DNA of 64,000 bases from Cupriavidus sp. EM10 (GCF_018729255.1 NZ_CP076061.1:1240001-1304000), one strand, 5' to 3'. Shown: positions 11,526-21,919, counted from the first letter of the stretch. The notes: a model not told the origin generated them from the letters alone. Program-made: numbers and translations.

Positions 11526-12820
11526 TCAGCGTGCCGGCGCGGCCTTGTTGCCGGAACCGTCCACCGGATGCGCGCCGGTCGGATGATCGTGCAGGCGGTC
11601 GCGGTTGGTCAGCATCGGGAACAGCTTCATCCATGCTGCTACCACCAGGATGGTCCCTGCCCCGCCTAGCAACACCGCGCCTACCGGCCCCAGCAGGGCC
11701 GCCGTGACGCCCGATTCGAACTCGCCCAGCTGGTTCGACGCGCCGATGAACACCGAGTTGACCGCGCCAACGCGGCCGCGCATGTCGTCGGGAGTATCGA
11801 GCTGCACCAGCGTCTGGCGCACCACCACGCTGATCATGTCGGAGGCGCCGAGCACCACCAGAGCGCCCATCGACAGCGGCAACCAGGTCGACACGCCGAA
11901 AACCATCGTCGCCACGCCAAAAATGGCCACCGCGCCAAACATCACGCGGCCCACACGGCGGTTCAGCGGATGCCGGGCCAGCCACAGCGCCGTGACCAGC
12001 GCGCCGATGGCCGGCGACGACCGCAGCAAACCCAGGCCCACGGGCCGGTATGCAGGATGTCGCGCGCATAGATGGGCAGCAGCGCCGTGGCGCCGCCCAG
12101 CAGCACCGCGAACAGATCCAGCGACACCGCGCCCAGCAGCACCTGGTGGCTGCGGATATAGGCAAAACCCGCGAACAGCGTCTTGATGCTGACGGGTGCC
12201 GTCAGACGCTGCGCGGCCTGGCGCAGCTTGAGCGTGAACACCAGCGCGGCGGCAATCGCAAACAGCACGGCGCTGATCGTATAGACCACGCCGGCGCCCG
12301 CCACGTAGGCAAACCCGCCCAGCGCGGGGCCGATGATGATGGCGGTCTGGGCCGCCGAGCTGGCCAGCGCCACCGCACGCGGCAACTGGCGCGGCGTCAC
12401 CACGCTGGGCAGCAGCGCCTGCAGCGTGGGCGTCTCGAAGGCCCGGCAGCCGCCGATGGCCGCCACGAAGAAGATGATGTGCTCGCTGGTGACCCAGCCA
12501 GAGAAGCTGGCCACGGCCATCGACGCGGCGATCACCGCTTCCAGCATCTGGCAGGTCCGCACGATGATGCGGCGGTCGAAACGGTCGGCCACGTGCCCGG
12601 ACATCAGCATCAGCACGATGGACGGCAGGAACTGCACCAGCCCCACCATGCCGAGCATGAACGGATCGCGCGTCAGGTCGTACATCTGCCAGCCCACGGC
12701 CACCGTGAAGATCTGGTAGCCAATGGTCGTGCAGAGCCGGGCAAACCAGAAATGCCGGAAGGCGGGGTCACGAAAGACGGAATCCGGCTCGTCGGCCGGC
12801 AGCGCGGGGGCGTTGGACAT
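11526..12820 (-). CDS. MFS transporter, EntS-like exporter type (one frameshift in this sequence)
   Basis: Inner-membrane efflux protein with about twelve hydrophobic helices, corrected length 431 residues. The N-terminal half shows the loop Gly-His-Val-Ala-Asp-Arg-Phe-Asp-Arg-Arg characteristic of the major facilitator superfamily; the C-terminal half contains a second loop with Asp-Asp-Met-Arg-Gly-Arg-Val. The halves lie in different frames and join if one G is added near 12041 (coding strand CCCGTGGGC to CCCGGTGGGC). The ATG at 12820 is preferred over one 12 codons upstream because it opens the conserved region. Substrate unknown; the EntS/MFS_3 group often exports siderophores or drugs. 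Confidence 0.85.
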
Positions 12821-13022
12821 GAGGCAGGAAGCGCCCTGAGGGCGGCAGGCAGGCAATGTACGCAGTCGCGTACAAAGGTCACGATTCTAGCCCAGTCGGC
12901 GGCGCTGCGCCCGCGCCGGTGTTGTATCGTTGCCGACACAATGAAGTTATCAACACACCGCTTTCCATGCCATCCCGACCCTCTCCGGAATCGGGGATCG
13001 GGTCGGGATGGCGCCAGCCGGG

Positions 13023-14614
13023 TCAGGCGATCTCGCGCGTTTCCAGGAAGCGGATGTTCGGGAAGCGTTCCTGCGTCAGGCGCAGGTTGACCATGCTGGG
13101 GCCAGGTAGACGTGGTCGCCCGCCCCGTCGATGGCCACGTTGTGGCCGTTCTTGTCGATCAGCTTCTCGATCTCGGCCGGATCGCCCTTGAGCCAGCGGG
13201 CCGTGGCGCATTCGTGCGACTCGAAGATCGCATCGACGCCATATTCGTGCTCCAGCCGGTGCGCCACCACGTCGAACTGCAGCATGCCCACGGCGCCCAG
13301 CACCAGATCGTTCGACATCAGCGGACGGAACATCTGCGTGGCGCCCTCTTCGGCCAGCTGCTGCAGGCCCTTCTGCAGCTGCTTGACCTTCAGCGGGTTG
13401 TTCAGGCGCGCGCGGCGGAAGAATTCCGGCGCGAACGACGGGATGCCCGTGAAGCGCAGCGGCTCGCCTTCGGTGAACACGTCGCCCAGGCGGATCGTGC
13501 CGTGGTTGGGCACGCCGATGATGTCGCCGGCGTACGCTTCCTCGGTGGTGTTGCGGTCCTGCGCCATGAACGTGATGGCGTTGTTGATCGCCACGGTCTT
13601 GCCCTGCGCCACGTGCAGCAGCTTCATGCCCCGGTCGAAGCGGCCCGAGCATACGCGCACGAATGCGATGCGGTCGCGGTGGCGCGGGTCCATGTTGGCC
13701 TGGATCTTGAACACGAAGCCGCTGAACTTGCCTTCCTGCGGTTCGACGGTGCGCGTTTCGGTGGCGCGGGCCAGCGGCGGCGGCGACAGTTCGCACAGGG
13801 CGTCGAGCAGCGACTGCACGCCGAAGTTGTTGATCGCCGAGCCAAAATACACCGGCGTCTGCTTGCCAGCCAGGAAGGCGTCCTTGTCGAACGTGTGCGA
13901 CGCGCCGCGCACCAGTTCGATCTCCATGCGCAGTTCGTCGGCCTGCGACCCCAGGATGCGGTCCAGTTCGGGATTGTCCAGGCCGTCGAGGATGGCGGCG
14001 GTGCCCTTCTCGCCCTTCGGATCGAACAGCTGCACCTTGTCGTGGATCATGTGATACACGCCACGGAATGCCTTGCCCATGCCGATCGGCCAGGTCATCG
14101 GCGCGCACTGGATCTTGAGCACGTCCTCGATTTCGTCGAGCAGCTCGATCGGCGAGCGGCCCTCGCGGTCTAGCTTGTTCATGAACGTCAGGATCGGCGT
14201 GTCGCGCAGGCGGCAGACGTTCAGCAGCTTGATGGTCTGGGCTTCCACGCCGTTGACCGAGTCGATCACCATCACGGCCGAGTCCACGGCGGTCAGCGTG
14301 CGGTAGGTGTCTTCGGAAAAGTCCTCGTGGCCCGGCGTGTCGAGCAGGTTCACGATGTTCTCCGGCATGTCCGGACGCGACTGGTAGGGAAACTGCATCA
14401 CCGACGACGTCACCGAGATGCCGCGCTGCTTTTCCAGTTCCATCCAGTCGGACGTGGCGTGGCGGTCGGCCTTGCGCGCGCGCACCTCGCCGGCCACCTG
14501 GATGGCGCCGCCGAACCAGAGCAGCTTTTCGGTCAGCGTGGTCTTACCCGCATCCGGGTGGGAAATGATGGCAAAGGTGCGGCGACGCGCAATTTCGGAA
14601 ACGAGCGAACTCAC
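13023..14614 (-). CDS. prfC: Peptide chain release factor 3 (one frameshift in this sequence)
   Basis: GTPase that recycles RF1/RF2 from the ribosome. GTP-binding motifs are clear: Ser-His-Pro-Asp-Ala-Gly-Lys-Thr-Thr near residue 19, Asp-Thr-Pro-Gly-His-Glu-Asp-Phe, and Asn-Lys-Leu-Asp. Corrected length is 530 residues. The last 24 residues lie in another frame; a run of four G at 13098-13101 (coding strand CCCC) needs one more base to give the normal end Met-Val-Asn-Leu-Arg-Leu-Thr. RF3 is normally intact, so consensus error is likely. Having a translation gene here fits a chromid or second chromosome. Confidence 0.94.
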
Positions 14615-14761
14615 GGTGGAATCGGGTAAGGGATCGGTAAGGGATCGGGTAAGGCGATGGGCGAAAAGCCCGGGCAGAACGCTGGCGCCGGGTGCCGGCG
14701 GGGCGTCAAGGGCCAGGGAAGCTTCCCGGAACGTATCCCGGGATTGGATTGGGGCGCTATT

Positions 14762-15756
14762 TTACCGGTTTGCGGTGCCCGCCGGGGCGTGTGCTGGCGG
14801 CGCCCGGTTTTCGCGCGCCGGATCGTGGCCGCGCAGGCTGCCGAACTGCAACGCGTACTGGCGCGTGAGCTCGGCGCCAAAGAAAAAATTTGTGCGGAGT
14901 AATACACCCACAACATCAACGCCACCACCGAACCGGCTGCGCCGTACGACGACGCCACGGCGCTGTTGCCCAGGTACAGCCCGATCAGGCGCTTGCCCAC
15001 CGAGAACAGCAGCGCGGTGATGATGGCGCCCATCAGCACGTCTTTCCAGGCGATCCGCACGTTGGGCAGCATCTTGAAGATCGTGGCGAACAGGGCGGTG
15101 ACCACGGCGAACGAGAACGCGGTGGAAATGACGTCGGCCACGGGCGCGAACCACGAAGCCGTCCACATTTGGCCCCAGAAGCGGTTGACCACGGCCAGCG
15201 CCGCATTGACCACCAGCGACACCAGCAGCATGAAGGCCAGGGCCAGCACGATGCTGAAGGACAGCATGCGCGCCCGCAGCAGCTTCTTCCATCCCGCGCC
15301 GATGGGTGGCGGCGCCTGCCAGATATCGTCGAGGCTGCTCTTGAGTTCGGCAAACGCGCTCGTGGCGCCGACAATCAGGATGCCGAACGCGATCATCGCC
15401 GCAATGCCGCTGCCGCCGGCCCGATGCGTGGCGGCCAGGATGCCCTGGATGGCCGCGGCGCCCTGTTCGCCGACCAGGCCGTTGAGCTGCGCGAAGATTT
15501 CGCCGCGAGCGGCTTCGGCGCCGAAGAACAACCCGGCAATGGAAATGACCAGCACCAGGATCGGTGCCAGCGAAAACAGCATGTAGAAGGACAGCGCGGC
15601 GCCCTTGCTGGCGGCGCGATGGTCGAACCACGACATGATGGCGGCCGATACCACCCGCACGGTGCGGGTGCCGGTATGGCGGTCAGGCAGCCAGCGGCCA
15701 CGCTGGGGGCTGGGCGGTGATCTGTCGGGCTTCTCGGCCACGGGGTCTGGAGGCAT
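14762..15756 (-). CDS. YihY/virulence factor BrkB family membrane protein (one frameshift in this sequence)
   Basis: Integral inner-membrane protein of about 331 residues after correction, with six or so helices and the family feature Ser-Lys-Gly-Ala-Ala-Leu-Ser-Phe-Tyr-Met-Leu-Phe-Ser-Leu-Ala-Pro near residue 50. The end Phe-Phe-Phe-Gly-Ala-Glu-Leu-Thr, typical of the family, appears only after a shift at a run of six A (14883-14888); a seventh restores it. The start at 15756 gives a Pro-rich cytoplasmic N-terminus. The molecular function of the family is not settled. Confidence 0.85.
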
Positions 15757-16045
15757 GCCGGGGCGTCCTTGAGTGGGCTGGCGGGGCCTGGCGTCGACGG
15801 GTCTGGGCGAAACGCGGATGTTAGATCCCGGGCTGACCCTGACCTGCGCCATGACGCATTCTAAAGTTTCTACCATGTGGCGCATCCTGTCTGTCCGCCG
15901 GCGTCTGATGCGTGCGTTCATCATAGTTTGCCGGGCCGGCGGCCTGCACATCTGCCTGCTACAGTTGATCAGGCCACACATGCCGGACGGCTCGTGCCGG
16001 GCACGCCCCGTGGACGCGCTGGTCTGGCCCGAACAGGAGCCCGAC

Positions 16046-16264
16046 TTGATCCATACCTTGAGCGGCCGGCCCACCGGCGCTGGCAGGTCCGGCGTCGCGA
16101 TCCGACTGATGCCGTGCCTGATACTCTGCCTGGCCCTGTTGTCGGGCTGCGAACGCAACCAGCAGCCCGGACCGGGGCCCAAACCGATGTCGGGAAGCGG
16201 CGCGACAAACGCCGCACCTGCCGCCGCTGCTGGCGCCTCGGGCACGCAGGCCACGCCACGCTAG
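16046..16264 (+). CDS. Small putative lipoprotein
   Basis: 72 residues if started at TTG 16046, which has an AGGAG site six bases upstream (16035-16039). An ATG at 16109 would give 51 residues but no good ribosome site. The lipobox Leu-Leu-Ser-Gly-Cys follows a short hydrophobic helix, so lipid attachment and export are predicted. The mature part is about 36 residues, rich in Pro, Gly and Ala, and probably unstructured. Divergent from the YihY gene. No family recognised. Confidence 0.55.
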   Translation: MIHTLSGRPTGAGRSGVAIRLMPCLILCLALLSGCERNQQPGPGPKPMSGSGATNAAPAAAAGASGTQATPR

Positions 16265-17170
16265 GGATGCGCCGCGGCTGGGCACTGTCCGGCGGCGTAC
16301 CGGTGCGTACTCACTCGTACCCCTGCGTACCTGTTTCTGCGGGCGCCCGACGGTTTCAGTGATGCAACCGGATGCACGGGCGATCGGCGCCCAGGATTCG
16401 GGCGGCATCGACAGGCGCGCACCCTCCCCAAGCATCGCCGTCCTGCACCGAAAAGCAGATACTTGTGTATGTTTCGCACCGCCCAGGTTGCCTCGCTCCC
16501 ACCCTGGCACCCATCGGGGCCCGTCCGCGCCCCATTTGCGCTCCCTATGGCTGACGCGCTCCACCCCGCACGCCGGCCTGGGGCGTTTCATCGCCGACCG
16601 GCCCACGCGGTCTGCCGTCCGCTTGCGGTAACAGCGGCGTAACCGATTGCGGCCGCCAGCGCGCGATGACGTGGGCCATCCAGCGCACCGTTGCCCGACA
16701 ACCCTTGTAAACAAGCGTTTGCACCCGATTGGCACACTTGTCGCTCTATTCGGGCTGGGAGAAGTACGAGTCGAATAACAAAGCAGATCAGAACGCAGGA
16801 GAAGACACTGCCATGCGTCATCCACCAGCCCGAATGACGGCGCGCCGTCGCGCCTATCGGCTTGCGGGCCCGCCCCCGTCCGTCAGGGAATTGCTCTCGC
16901 CGCCCCTGCTTCCGTCTCCGCGTCACACCACGCGGCCCGCCACATCGTTTTGCGCCGCCGCGCAGCGCAGCGTGGCGGCCCCGGCCAGCCGGCAGCGCAA
17001 CGGGCATCCCGGGTGCTGATCGCTCCAGCCTGGCCAATGTGGCCCGGCAAATGACGTGAAGCAGGCTTTCGGAAACGCGCCCGTTGCTTTTTGGCGCGCG
17101 CGCACCTAAACCGGTTTACGTGCTCCGTCCCCCGGCGGGCACCTTTTTCCAGAATGGGAGGGAGCCACCC
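16265..17170. other. Intergenic stretch with one iteron and a doubtful small ORF
   Basis: 906 bp without a confident gene. A variant iteron GCGTACCTGTTTCTGCG is at 16325-16341. A possible 68-codon ORF (16813-17019, forward) has AGGAG about 12 bases ahead of its ATG, but its Arg/Pro-rich composition shows no family and may be chance in GC-rich DNA. No clear promoter or terminator was identified. Confidence 0.4.
16325..16341 (-). repeat. Variant dispersed iteron
   Basis: GCGTACCTGTTTCTGCG; its reverse complement equals the A-variant (CGCAGAAACAGGTACGC) seen at 23144 and 23271 in the array. Confidence 0.75.
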
Positions 17171-17506
17171 ATGAACGCCAGAGTTTTCGCCGCCATCGCA
17201 GCGGCATTGCTCTCGACCGCCGCCGTGCCCGCGCTGGCGGGCAACTATGCCTATTTCGACCGGCCGGATGACGCCAACCTGAACAGCCATGCGGCCGTCA
17301 GCAACGATATATATGTACGGGGGTTCGGCTGGGCCTGGGGCGATGTGCGCTTCAAGCCCGACCAGACGCCGGCACAGCCCGCGCAGCCGGCCGAACGGCA
17401 GGCGCGCGACTATATCGGCGATCCGCACGACGTGTCGCCAGGCCGTCTGCAGCACGATGACAGCGCACCGCCGCGCGGGCGCCGGGGCAAGATCAGCATG
17501 AGCTAG
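17171..17506 (+). CDS. Small secreted protein of unknown function
   Basis: 111 residues. Residues 1-23 are a clear signal peptide (Ala-rich helix ending Val-Pro-Ala-Leu-Ala, cleavage before Gly-Asn-Tyr). The mature part has an aromatic N-terminal segment with Gly-Phe-Gly-Trp-Ala-Trp-Gly, then a Pro/Gln-rich linker and a basic tail. GGGAGG lies 8 bases ahead of the ATG. No cysteines, so no disulfides. No family recognised; periplasmic or envelope location inferred. Confidence 0.7.
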   Translation: MNARVFAAIAAALLSTAAVPALAGNYAYFDRPDDANLNSHAAVSNDIYVRGFGWAWGDVRFKPDQTPAQPAQPAERQARDYIGDPHDVSPGRLQHDDSAPPRGRRGKISMS

Positions 17507-17667
17507 GCCGCCAGTCGGCCCATGTATGCGCGGGCCAAGCCGCGCCAGCCTTCCGCCGCTGTCCGGGCGAAAGGACGAAGGGGATCCGGCGAGCGGACGT
17601 CGACGGATCCCCCTTGGCGCCACGCGCATGGCGTGGCGATCTTCTGGCAGCGTTCCCGCCAGGCTTC

Positions 17668-19041
17668 CTAGTCTCCCGATGCGCCAGGCTGCAGGTCGAC
17701 GCGGATATTGTGCTTGTGCATCAGCCGGTACAGCGTCACGCGCGACACGTTAAGTTCGCGCGCGGCCGGCACCACGTGAAAGCCATGGCTGGCCATCACC
17801 GTGCGGATGGCCTCGCGCTCGGCTTCCTCGCGAATGGCATCGAGCGTCTTGCGCGGGACTTCCACGCCGCCGTGCAACTGCAGGTCCTCGGCCGTGATCT
17901 TGCGGTTGTCGGTCATCACGATCGCCCGCCGCACGCGGTTGATCAGTTCACGCACATTGCCGGGCCAGGTGTATTGCATCATGCCCTGTGTCGCACACGT
18001 GGAGAACCCGCGAATGCGGCGATGCGCCTCGTGCCCGTGTTCGGCCAGTACTGCGTTGGCCAGCAGCAGGATGTCCTCGCCGCGTTCGCGCAGCGGCGGG
18101 ATGGTGAGCGTCAGCACGCAAAGCCGGTGGAACAGGTCGGAGCGAAAGCGGCCGTCGGCCTGCGCCGCCACCAGGTCGACGTGCGTGGCGGAGATGATGC
18201 GCAGGTCCAGCGGAATCGACTGATGCCCGCCAAGCCGCGTGATGGTGCCCTGTTGCAGGAAGCGCAGCAGCGCCACCTGGCTCTCCAGCGGCAGGTCGCC
18301 AATTTCATCGAGGAACAGCGTGCCGCCCTGCGCCTGTTCGATCCAGCCGATCTTGCGCTGGTTGGCGCCGGTGAACGCGCCCTTCTCGTAGCCGAACAGT
18401 TCGGACTGCACCAGGTGCGATGGAATGGCGCCGCAGTTGATCGCCACGAACGGCCCCTTGCGGCGGCTCGACGCCTCGTGGATGGCCTGTGCCGCCAGTT
18501 CCTTGCCCGTGCCCGATTCCCCCGAGATGAATACCGGGGCATCGTTGTGCGCGACCTTGGCCAGCGACCGGAACATGGCGCGCATCGGCTGGCATTCGCC
18601 GATCATCGGACCACGGGTCGCCTGTTCGGGGATGCGTGCGCCGTGCAGGCAGGCCATGCCGTGCGCGTGCTTGAGCGTGTAGAGCAGTTCGTCGAACGAA
18701 AACGGCGTACGCACGTAATCCACGCAATAGTCGCGGATCAGCCGTCGCACGCGTTCGTCCTCGAGCATGGCCGTCGACGTGATGGCCACCCACATGACGT
18801 GCAGATGCTGCAGCCCCTGCTCGAGCTGCGTCAGCTCGGCATCGCTGTAGGGGGCCTGCAGGTCGATGATGCCGGCCATCGGCGCGCTGCCGCGCACCGC
18901 GCGCTCCAGGTCTCTCACCTGTTGCACGCGCCGGATCTCCCAGCCGGAACCAAACTGGCTGGCACTGAAACCAAAATCTTCATAGCGCGACACGAGCACG
19001 ATCTGTGCGGTGCGTGCCGGCGCCTTGCACAGTCGGTCCAT
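17668..19041 (-). CDS. Sigma-54-dependent transcriptional activator (VpsR/BerB-like candidate exopolysaccharide regulator)
   Basis: 457 residues. The N-terminal 130 residues look like a divergent receiver-like domain. The AAA+ domain has Walker A Gly-Glu-Ser-Gly-Thr-Gly-Lys-Glu near residue 170, the sigma-54 contact loop Gly-Ala-Phe-Thr-Gly-Ala, and Walker B Gly-Gly-Thr-Leu-Phe-Leu-Asp-Glu. A Fis-type helix-turn-helix (Ser-Arg-Val-Thr-Leu-Tyr-Arg-Leu) is at the end. Intact GAFTGA implies real activation with RpoN. The domain order resembles VpsR of Vibrio and BerB of Burkholderia, which control exopolysaccharide genes; the large locus starting 17 kb away makes that role attractive but unproven. 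ATG 19041 begins just before the domain. Confidence 0.85.
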   Translation of the reverse strand: MDRLCKAPARTAQIVLVSRYEDFGFSASQFGSGWEIRRVQQVRDLERAVRGSAPMAGIIDLQAPYSDAELTQLEQGLQHLHVMWVAITSTAMLEDERVRRLIRDYCVDYVRTPFSFDELLYTLKHAHGMACLHGARIPEQATRGPMIGECQPMRAMFRSLAKVAHNDAPVFISGESGTGKELAAQAIHEASSRRKGPFVAINCGAIPSHLVQSELFGYEKGAFTGANQRKIGWIEQAQGGTLFLDEIGDLPLESQVALLRFLQQGTITRLGGHQSIPLDLRIISATHVDLVAAQADGRFRSDLFHRLCVLTLTIPPLRERGEDILLLANAVLAEHGHEAHRRIRGFSTCATQGMMQYTWPGNVRELINRVRRAIVMTDNRKITAEDLQLHGGVEVPRKTLDAIREEAEREAIRTVMASHGFHVVPAARELNVSRVTLYRLMHKHNIRVDLQPGASGD

Positions 19042-19169
19042 GACGTTCTCCCTGACGTTGGGCTTCTTTTTGGTAGCGGCGGAACCGGCGGCGCGTGCGG
19101 CCGCGGGCCATTCGGCCCGGTCTGGTTCCGCTGGCTGCGCGGGCTGGCCCGCGCGCAACGTCTGGGGGA

Positions 19170-19643
19170 TCACGGCGTGGACAAACTGCGTAACGGGTCT
19201 TCGAGCACGCTGACACGATCGCCGCCCGCGCACAGTTCGTCGCGGATACGTCGGCGCACCATGTCCTTTTCGCGCATCAGCTCGATGCTGGGCGACTCCG
19301 GTTTCTGGCCCGAATACTGGTAGTACAGCGCCTTGTAGGTCAGCTGGCTCAGGATCCATTCCTGCAGCAGCTGGCGCTGGCGGTACAGTTCGTCGGCCAG
19401 CAGGCGATGGCGCTGCAACAGGCCCTCGACTGCGGCGCGCGTGCGCGGCGAGACTTCGCGGTCTTCGGCAAGCACGGTGGCAACGTCGGCAATGGCGTAG
19501 TCCTCGTGCCCTTTATCGCTCCCTTCTTGCAGCGCGATGTCTGCGGAGGCTTCTCCCAGGGCTTTCCATTTGCCATGCACCGGCTGGCTGCCGGGCTGGC
19601 TGATGGGCCCAATGGCGGGACGCCGGATTTCTCCTGCGGTCAT
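19170..19643 (-). CDS. Hypothetical helical protein upstream of the sigma-54 activator
   Basis: 157 residues from the ATG at 19643, preceded by GGGGA eight bases upstream. It lacks a signal peptide or membrane helix. The second half is strongly charged and helical (Leu-Leu-Gln-Arg-His-Arg-Leu-Leu-Ala-Asp-Glu and following), suggesting a coiled coil or protein-protein interaction. It lies 128 bp ahead of the sigma-54 regulator on the same strand and probably shares its transcript. No family recognised; a partner or modulator of the activator is a guess from position only. Confidence 0.6.
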   Translation of the reverse strand: MTAGEIRRPAIGPISQPGSQPVHGKWKALGEASADIALQEGSDKGHEDYAIADVATVLAEDREVSPRTRAAVEGLLQRHRLLADELYRQRQLLQEWILSQLTYKALYYQYSGQKPESPSIELMREKDMVRRRIRDELCAGGDRVSVLEDPLRSLSTP

Positions 19644-19667
19644 GATCTGTTCCCCGTTGAACAACAT

Positions 19668-20259
19668 CCCCCGGCACTACACGTTCGCGTTTACCACTGT
19701 CTGTTCTGGATTCGAGCTGTCTTTGTCTGGTGCGCATGTGTGCCGCGCACTCTTTCTTTCGTGGTGGCGAAGCCGTCCTCTGCTGGACGGTCTCACGCTC
19801 GGCTGGCCTCTTCTAGTATTGCTGGCGGGCCTGGCCTCTGGCTCGCAGACGCGTTCGATACCGCTCGAAGGCGCCCGGAACCCGGAGTCAACAAAGGGCG
19901 CTCTTGCGCGCCCTCAAATTTTTGCCACGCCTCTAGTTCAGTGCATTTCACCCCTTTTGTCCAGCCCGGAATGTTGGCTGTCAGCCAAGTCTCATACTTT
20001 TGTATGAGACCCGGAAGCGGCTTTTTGCCTTGCCGTTTAGGTTAATGAGTCCTTACATTCGCCGCAGAAACGGGTACGCCGTGGGCTTGCCCGACACCCG
20101 TTTGATACGCAGAAACGGGTACGCCTACATCCACCTCCACCGCCGGATGTCATCGTTTTCATTTTGAATGTCGAGATCCGCGCGCGCCAACGAAAATGGG
20201 GATGGCGTTTCGGCCATCCCCACTTGTTTCATGAAACCTGCGCTGCGGCGGCGAGCAGG
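19668..20259. promoter_or_regulatory. Regulatory spacer with palindromes and two iterons
   Basis: 592 bp upstream of the hypothetical/sigma-54 pair and downstream of the permease gene. It holds a GC hairpin (19895-19901/19908-19914), a perfect 9-bp palindrome GTCTCATAC-TTTT-GTATGAGAC (19989-20010), and two perfect iterons (20063-20079, 20108-20124). The palindrome could be an operator or a stem-loop; the binding protein is unknown. Confidence 0.55.
20063..20124 (+). repeat. Pair of dispersed iterons
   Basis: Two perfect CGCAGAAACGGGTACGC copies at 20063-20079 and 20108-20124, same orientation as the array, starts 45 bp apart. Confidence 0.85.
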
Positions 20260-21609
20260 TCAGTGTCCCGGCAGGTAGTAGAACTTGAACAGAAAGACCG
20301 CGGCGATGATCCAGGCCATCACCGGCACCTCCCTGGCACGGCCGGTCAGCAGCTTCAGCACGGCATACGAGATGAAGCCGAACGCCACGCCGTTGGCCAC
20401 CGAGTACGTGAACGGCATCGCCAGGGTGGTGAGCACGGCAGGCACGACTTCGGTGACATCGCTCCAGTCGATCTCGACCAGTTCGCGCAACATCAAGCAC
20501 GACACGTACAGCAGCGCCGGCGCGGTGGCATAGGCCGGCACCGTCCCGGCCAGCGGTGCGATGAACAGGCAGGCCAGGAACAGCACGGCCACGGTGACCG
20601 CCGTCAGGCCCGTGCGGCCGCCCGCCTGCACGCCCGACGCGCTTTCGATATAGGCAGTGGTGGACGACGTGCCCAGCAGCGACCCGGCCATGATGGCGGT
20701 GCTGTCGGCCATCAGCGCCTTGTTCAGGCGATCCATCTTGCCGGCCTTGAGCAGGCCCGCGCGGTTGGCCACGCCCATCAGCGTGCCGGTGGCATCGAAC
20801 AGCTCCACCAGGAAGAACACCAGCACCACGTTGATGATGCCGATCGACAACGCGGCGGAGATATCGAGCTTGAACAGCGTGGGCGAGATCGAAGGCGGGG
20901 CGGAGACCAAGCCGTGGAACTGGTTGCCCGCGAAGACAAAGCTCAGCACCGTGGTCAGCAGGATGCCGATCAGGATGGCGCCCTTCACCTTGAGACGATC
21001 CAGCGCCACGATGGCGAAGAAGCCAATGATGGCCAGCACGGCCGGCGGCTGGTGCAGGTCGCCGATGGTCACCAGCGTAGCGGGGTTCCCGGCGATGATG
21101 CCCGCGCTGTGCAGCGCGATGATGGCAAGGAACAGCCCGATGCCGGCAGTGATCGCCCCACGAATCGCCGGCGGGATGCCCCTGACGATCGCTTCGCGCA
21201 CGCGGAACAGCGTGACCACCAGGAACAGGCAGCCCGAGATGAACACTGCGCCCAGCGCGGCTTCCCACGGCAGCCCCATGCCCTTCACGACTGTATAGGC
21301 AAAGTAGGCATTCAGCCCCATGCCCGGCGCCATCGCAATCGGGTAGTTGGCGTAGAAGCCCATGATCAGCGTGCCGATGGCGGCCGCCAGGCACGTGGCC
21401 ACGAATACGGCATCCTTCGGTACGCCGGCATCGCCCAGGATGCTCGGGTTCACGAAGATGATGTAGGCCATCGTCAGGAACGTGGTCACGCCGGCCAGTA
21501 TTTCGGTGCGCACATTCGTGTTGTGCTCGCGCAGGCGGAACATGCGCTCCACCAGGCTCAAGGATGCCGGATGGCTGGGGGACTGCGGGGCCTGTTCAGG
21601 GGTGGACAT
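20260..21609 (-). CDS. NCS2-family purine permease (AzgA-like hypoxanthine/guanine type)
   Basis: 449 residues, about 12-14 membrane helices, importing nucleobases with protons. AzgA-type features include Met-Ala-Pro-Gly-Met-Gly-Leu-Asn-Ala-Tyr-Phe-Ala near residue 95 and Leu-Phe-Asp-Ala-Thr-Gly-Thr-Leu-Met-Gly in the middle, with Ser-Ser-Thr-Thr-Ala-Tyr-Ile-Glu-Ser further on, all conserved in hypoxanthine/guanine/adenine permeases. ATG 21609 chosen over 21654 because the first 15 codons of the longer frame show no similarity. It stands alone. Confidence 0.9.
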   Translation of the reverse strand: MSTPEQAPQSPSHPASLSLVERMFRLREHNTNVRTEILAGVTTFLTMAYIIFVNPSILGDAGVPKDAVFVATCLAAAIGTLIMGFYANYPIAMAPGMGLNAYFAYTVVKGMGLPWEAALGAVFISGCLFLVVTLFRVREAIVRGIPPAIRGAITAGIGLFLAIIALHSAGIIAGNPATLVTIGDLHQPPAVLAIIGFFAIVALDRLKVKGAILIGILLTTVLSFVFAGNQFHGLVSAPPSISPTLFKLDISAALSIGIINVVLVFFLVELFDATGTLMGVANRAGLLKAGKMDRLNKALMADSTAIMAGSLLGTSSTTAYIESASGVQAGGRTGLTAVTVAVLFLACLFIAPLAGTVPAYATAPALLYVSCLMLRELVEIDWSDVTEVVPAVLTTLAMPFTYSVANGVAFGFISYAVLKLLTGRAREVPVMAWIIAAVFLFKFYYLPGH

Positions 21610-21742
21610 GGGGTCTCCAGGTTCTCGGGCGGCGCGGGCGGCACATGTCGCCATGTGCCGCGTTGACTCGACAATTCGGAAAAGGCCGGATCATCCCATA
21701 AGGCGCCGACAGCATCCAGCCCGGTCCGGGGAATTCCCTGCC

Positions 21743-21771
21743 TTGACGAGACCAACATTCCCCCGTATAAA
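21743..21771 (+). promoter_or_regulatory. Sigma-70 promoter of the cold-shock gene
   Basis: TTGACG (21743-21748), a 17-bp spacer and TATAAA (21766-21771), close to consensus. It predicts a start near 21778 and a leader of about 140 nt before the csp ATG, as usual for cold-inducible csp mRNAs that fold as RNA thermosensors. Confidence 0.75.
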
Positions 21772-21919
21772 TGTCCGCCAGATTCAAGCGACGAGGCAAC
21801 AGTTCATTCGTTAGCCACCGTCTGGTACTTCGGTTGTCCATGGTGTCCTTTCCTTGAGTTGGCAATACGGTGGTGTGCGCACCATCGGTTTCTTTTTTAT
21901 TTTTTTGGAAAGCAATACC

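Noticed and set aside
16588-17037. Long reverse-strand ORF of about 149 codons
   Set aside because: Arg/Gly/Ala-rich low-complexity translation, no ribosome site, no family; typical of GC-rich non-coding DNA.
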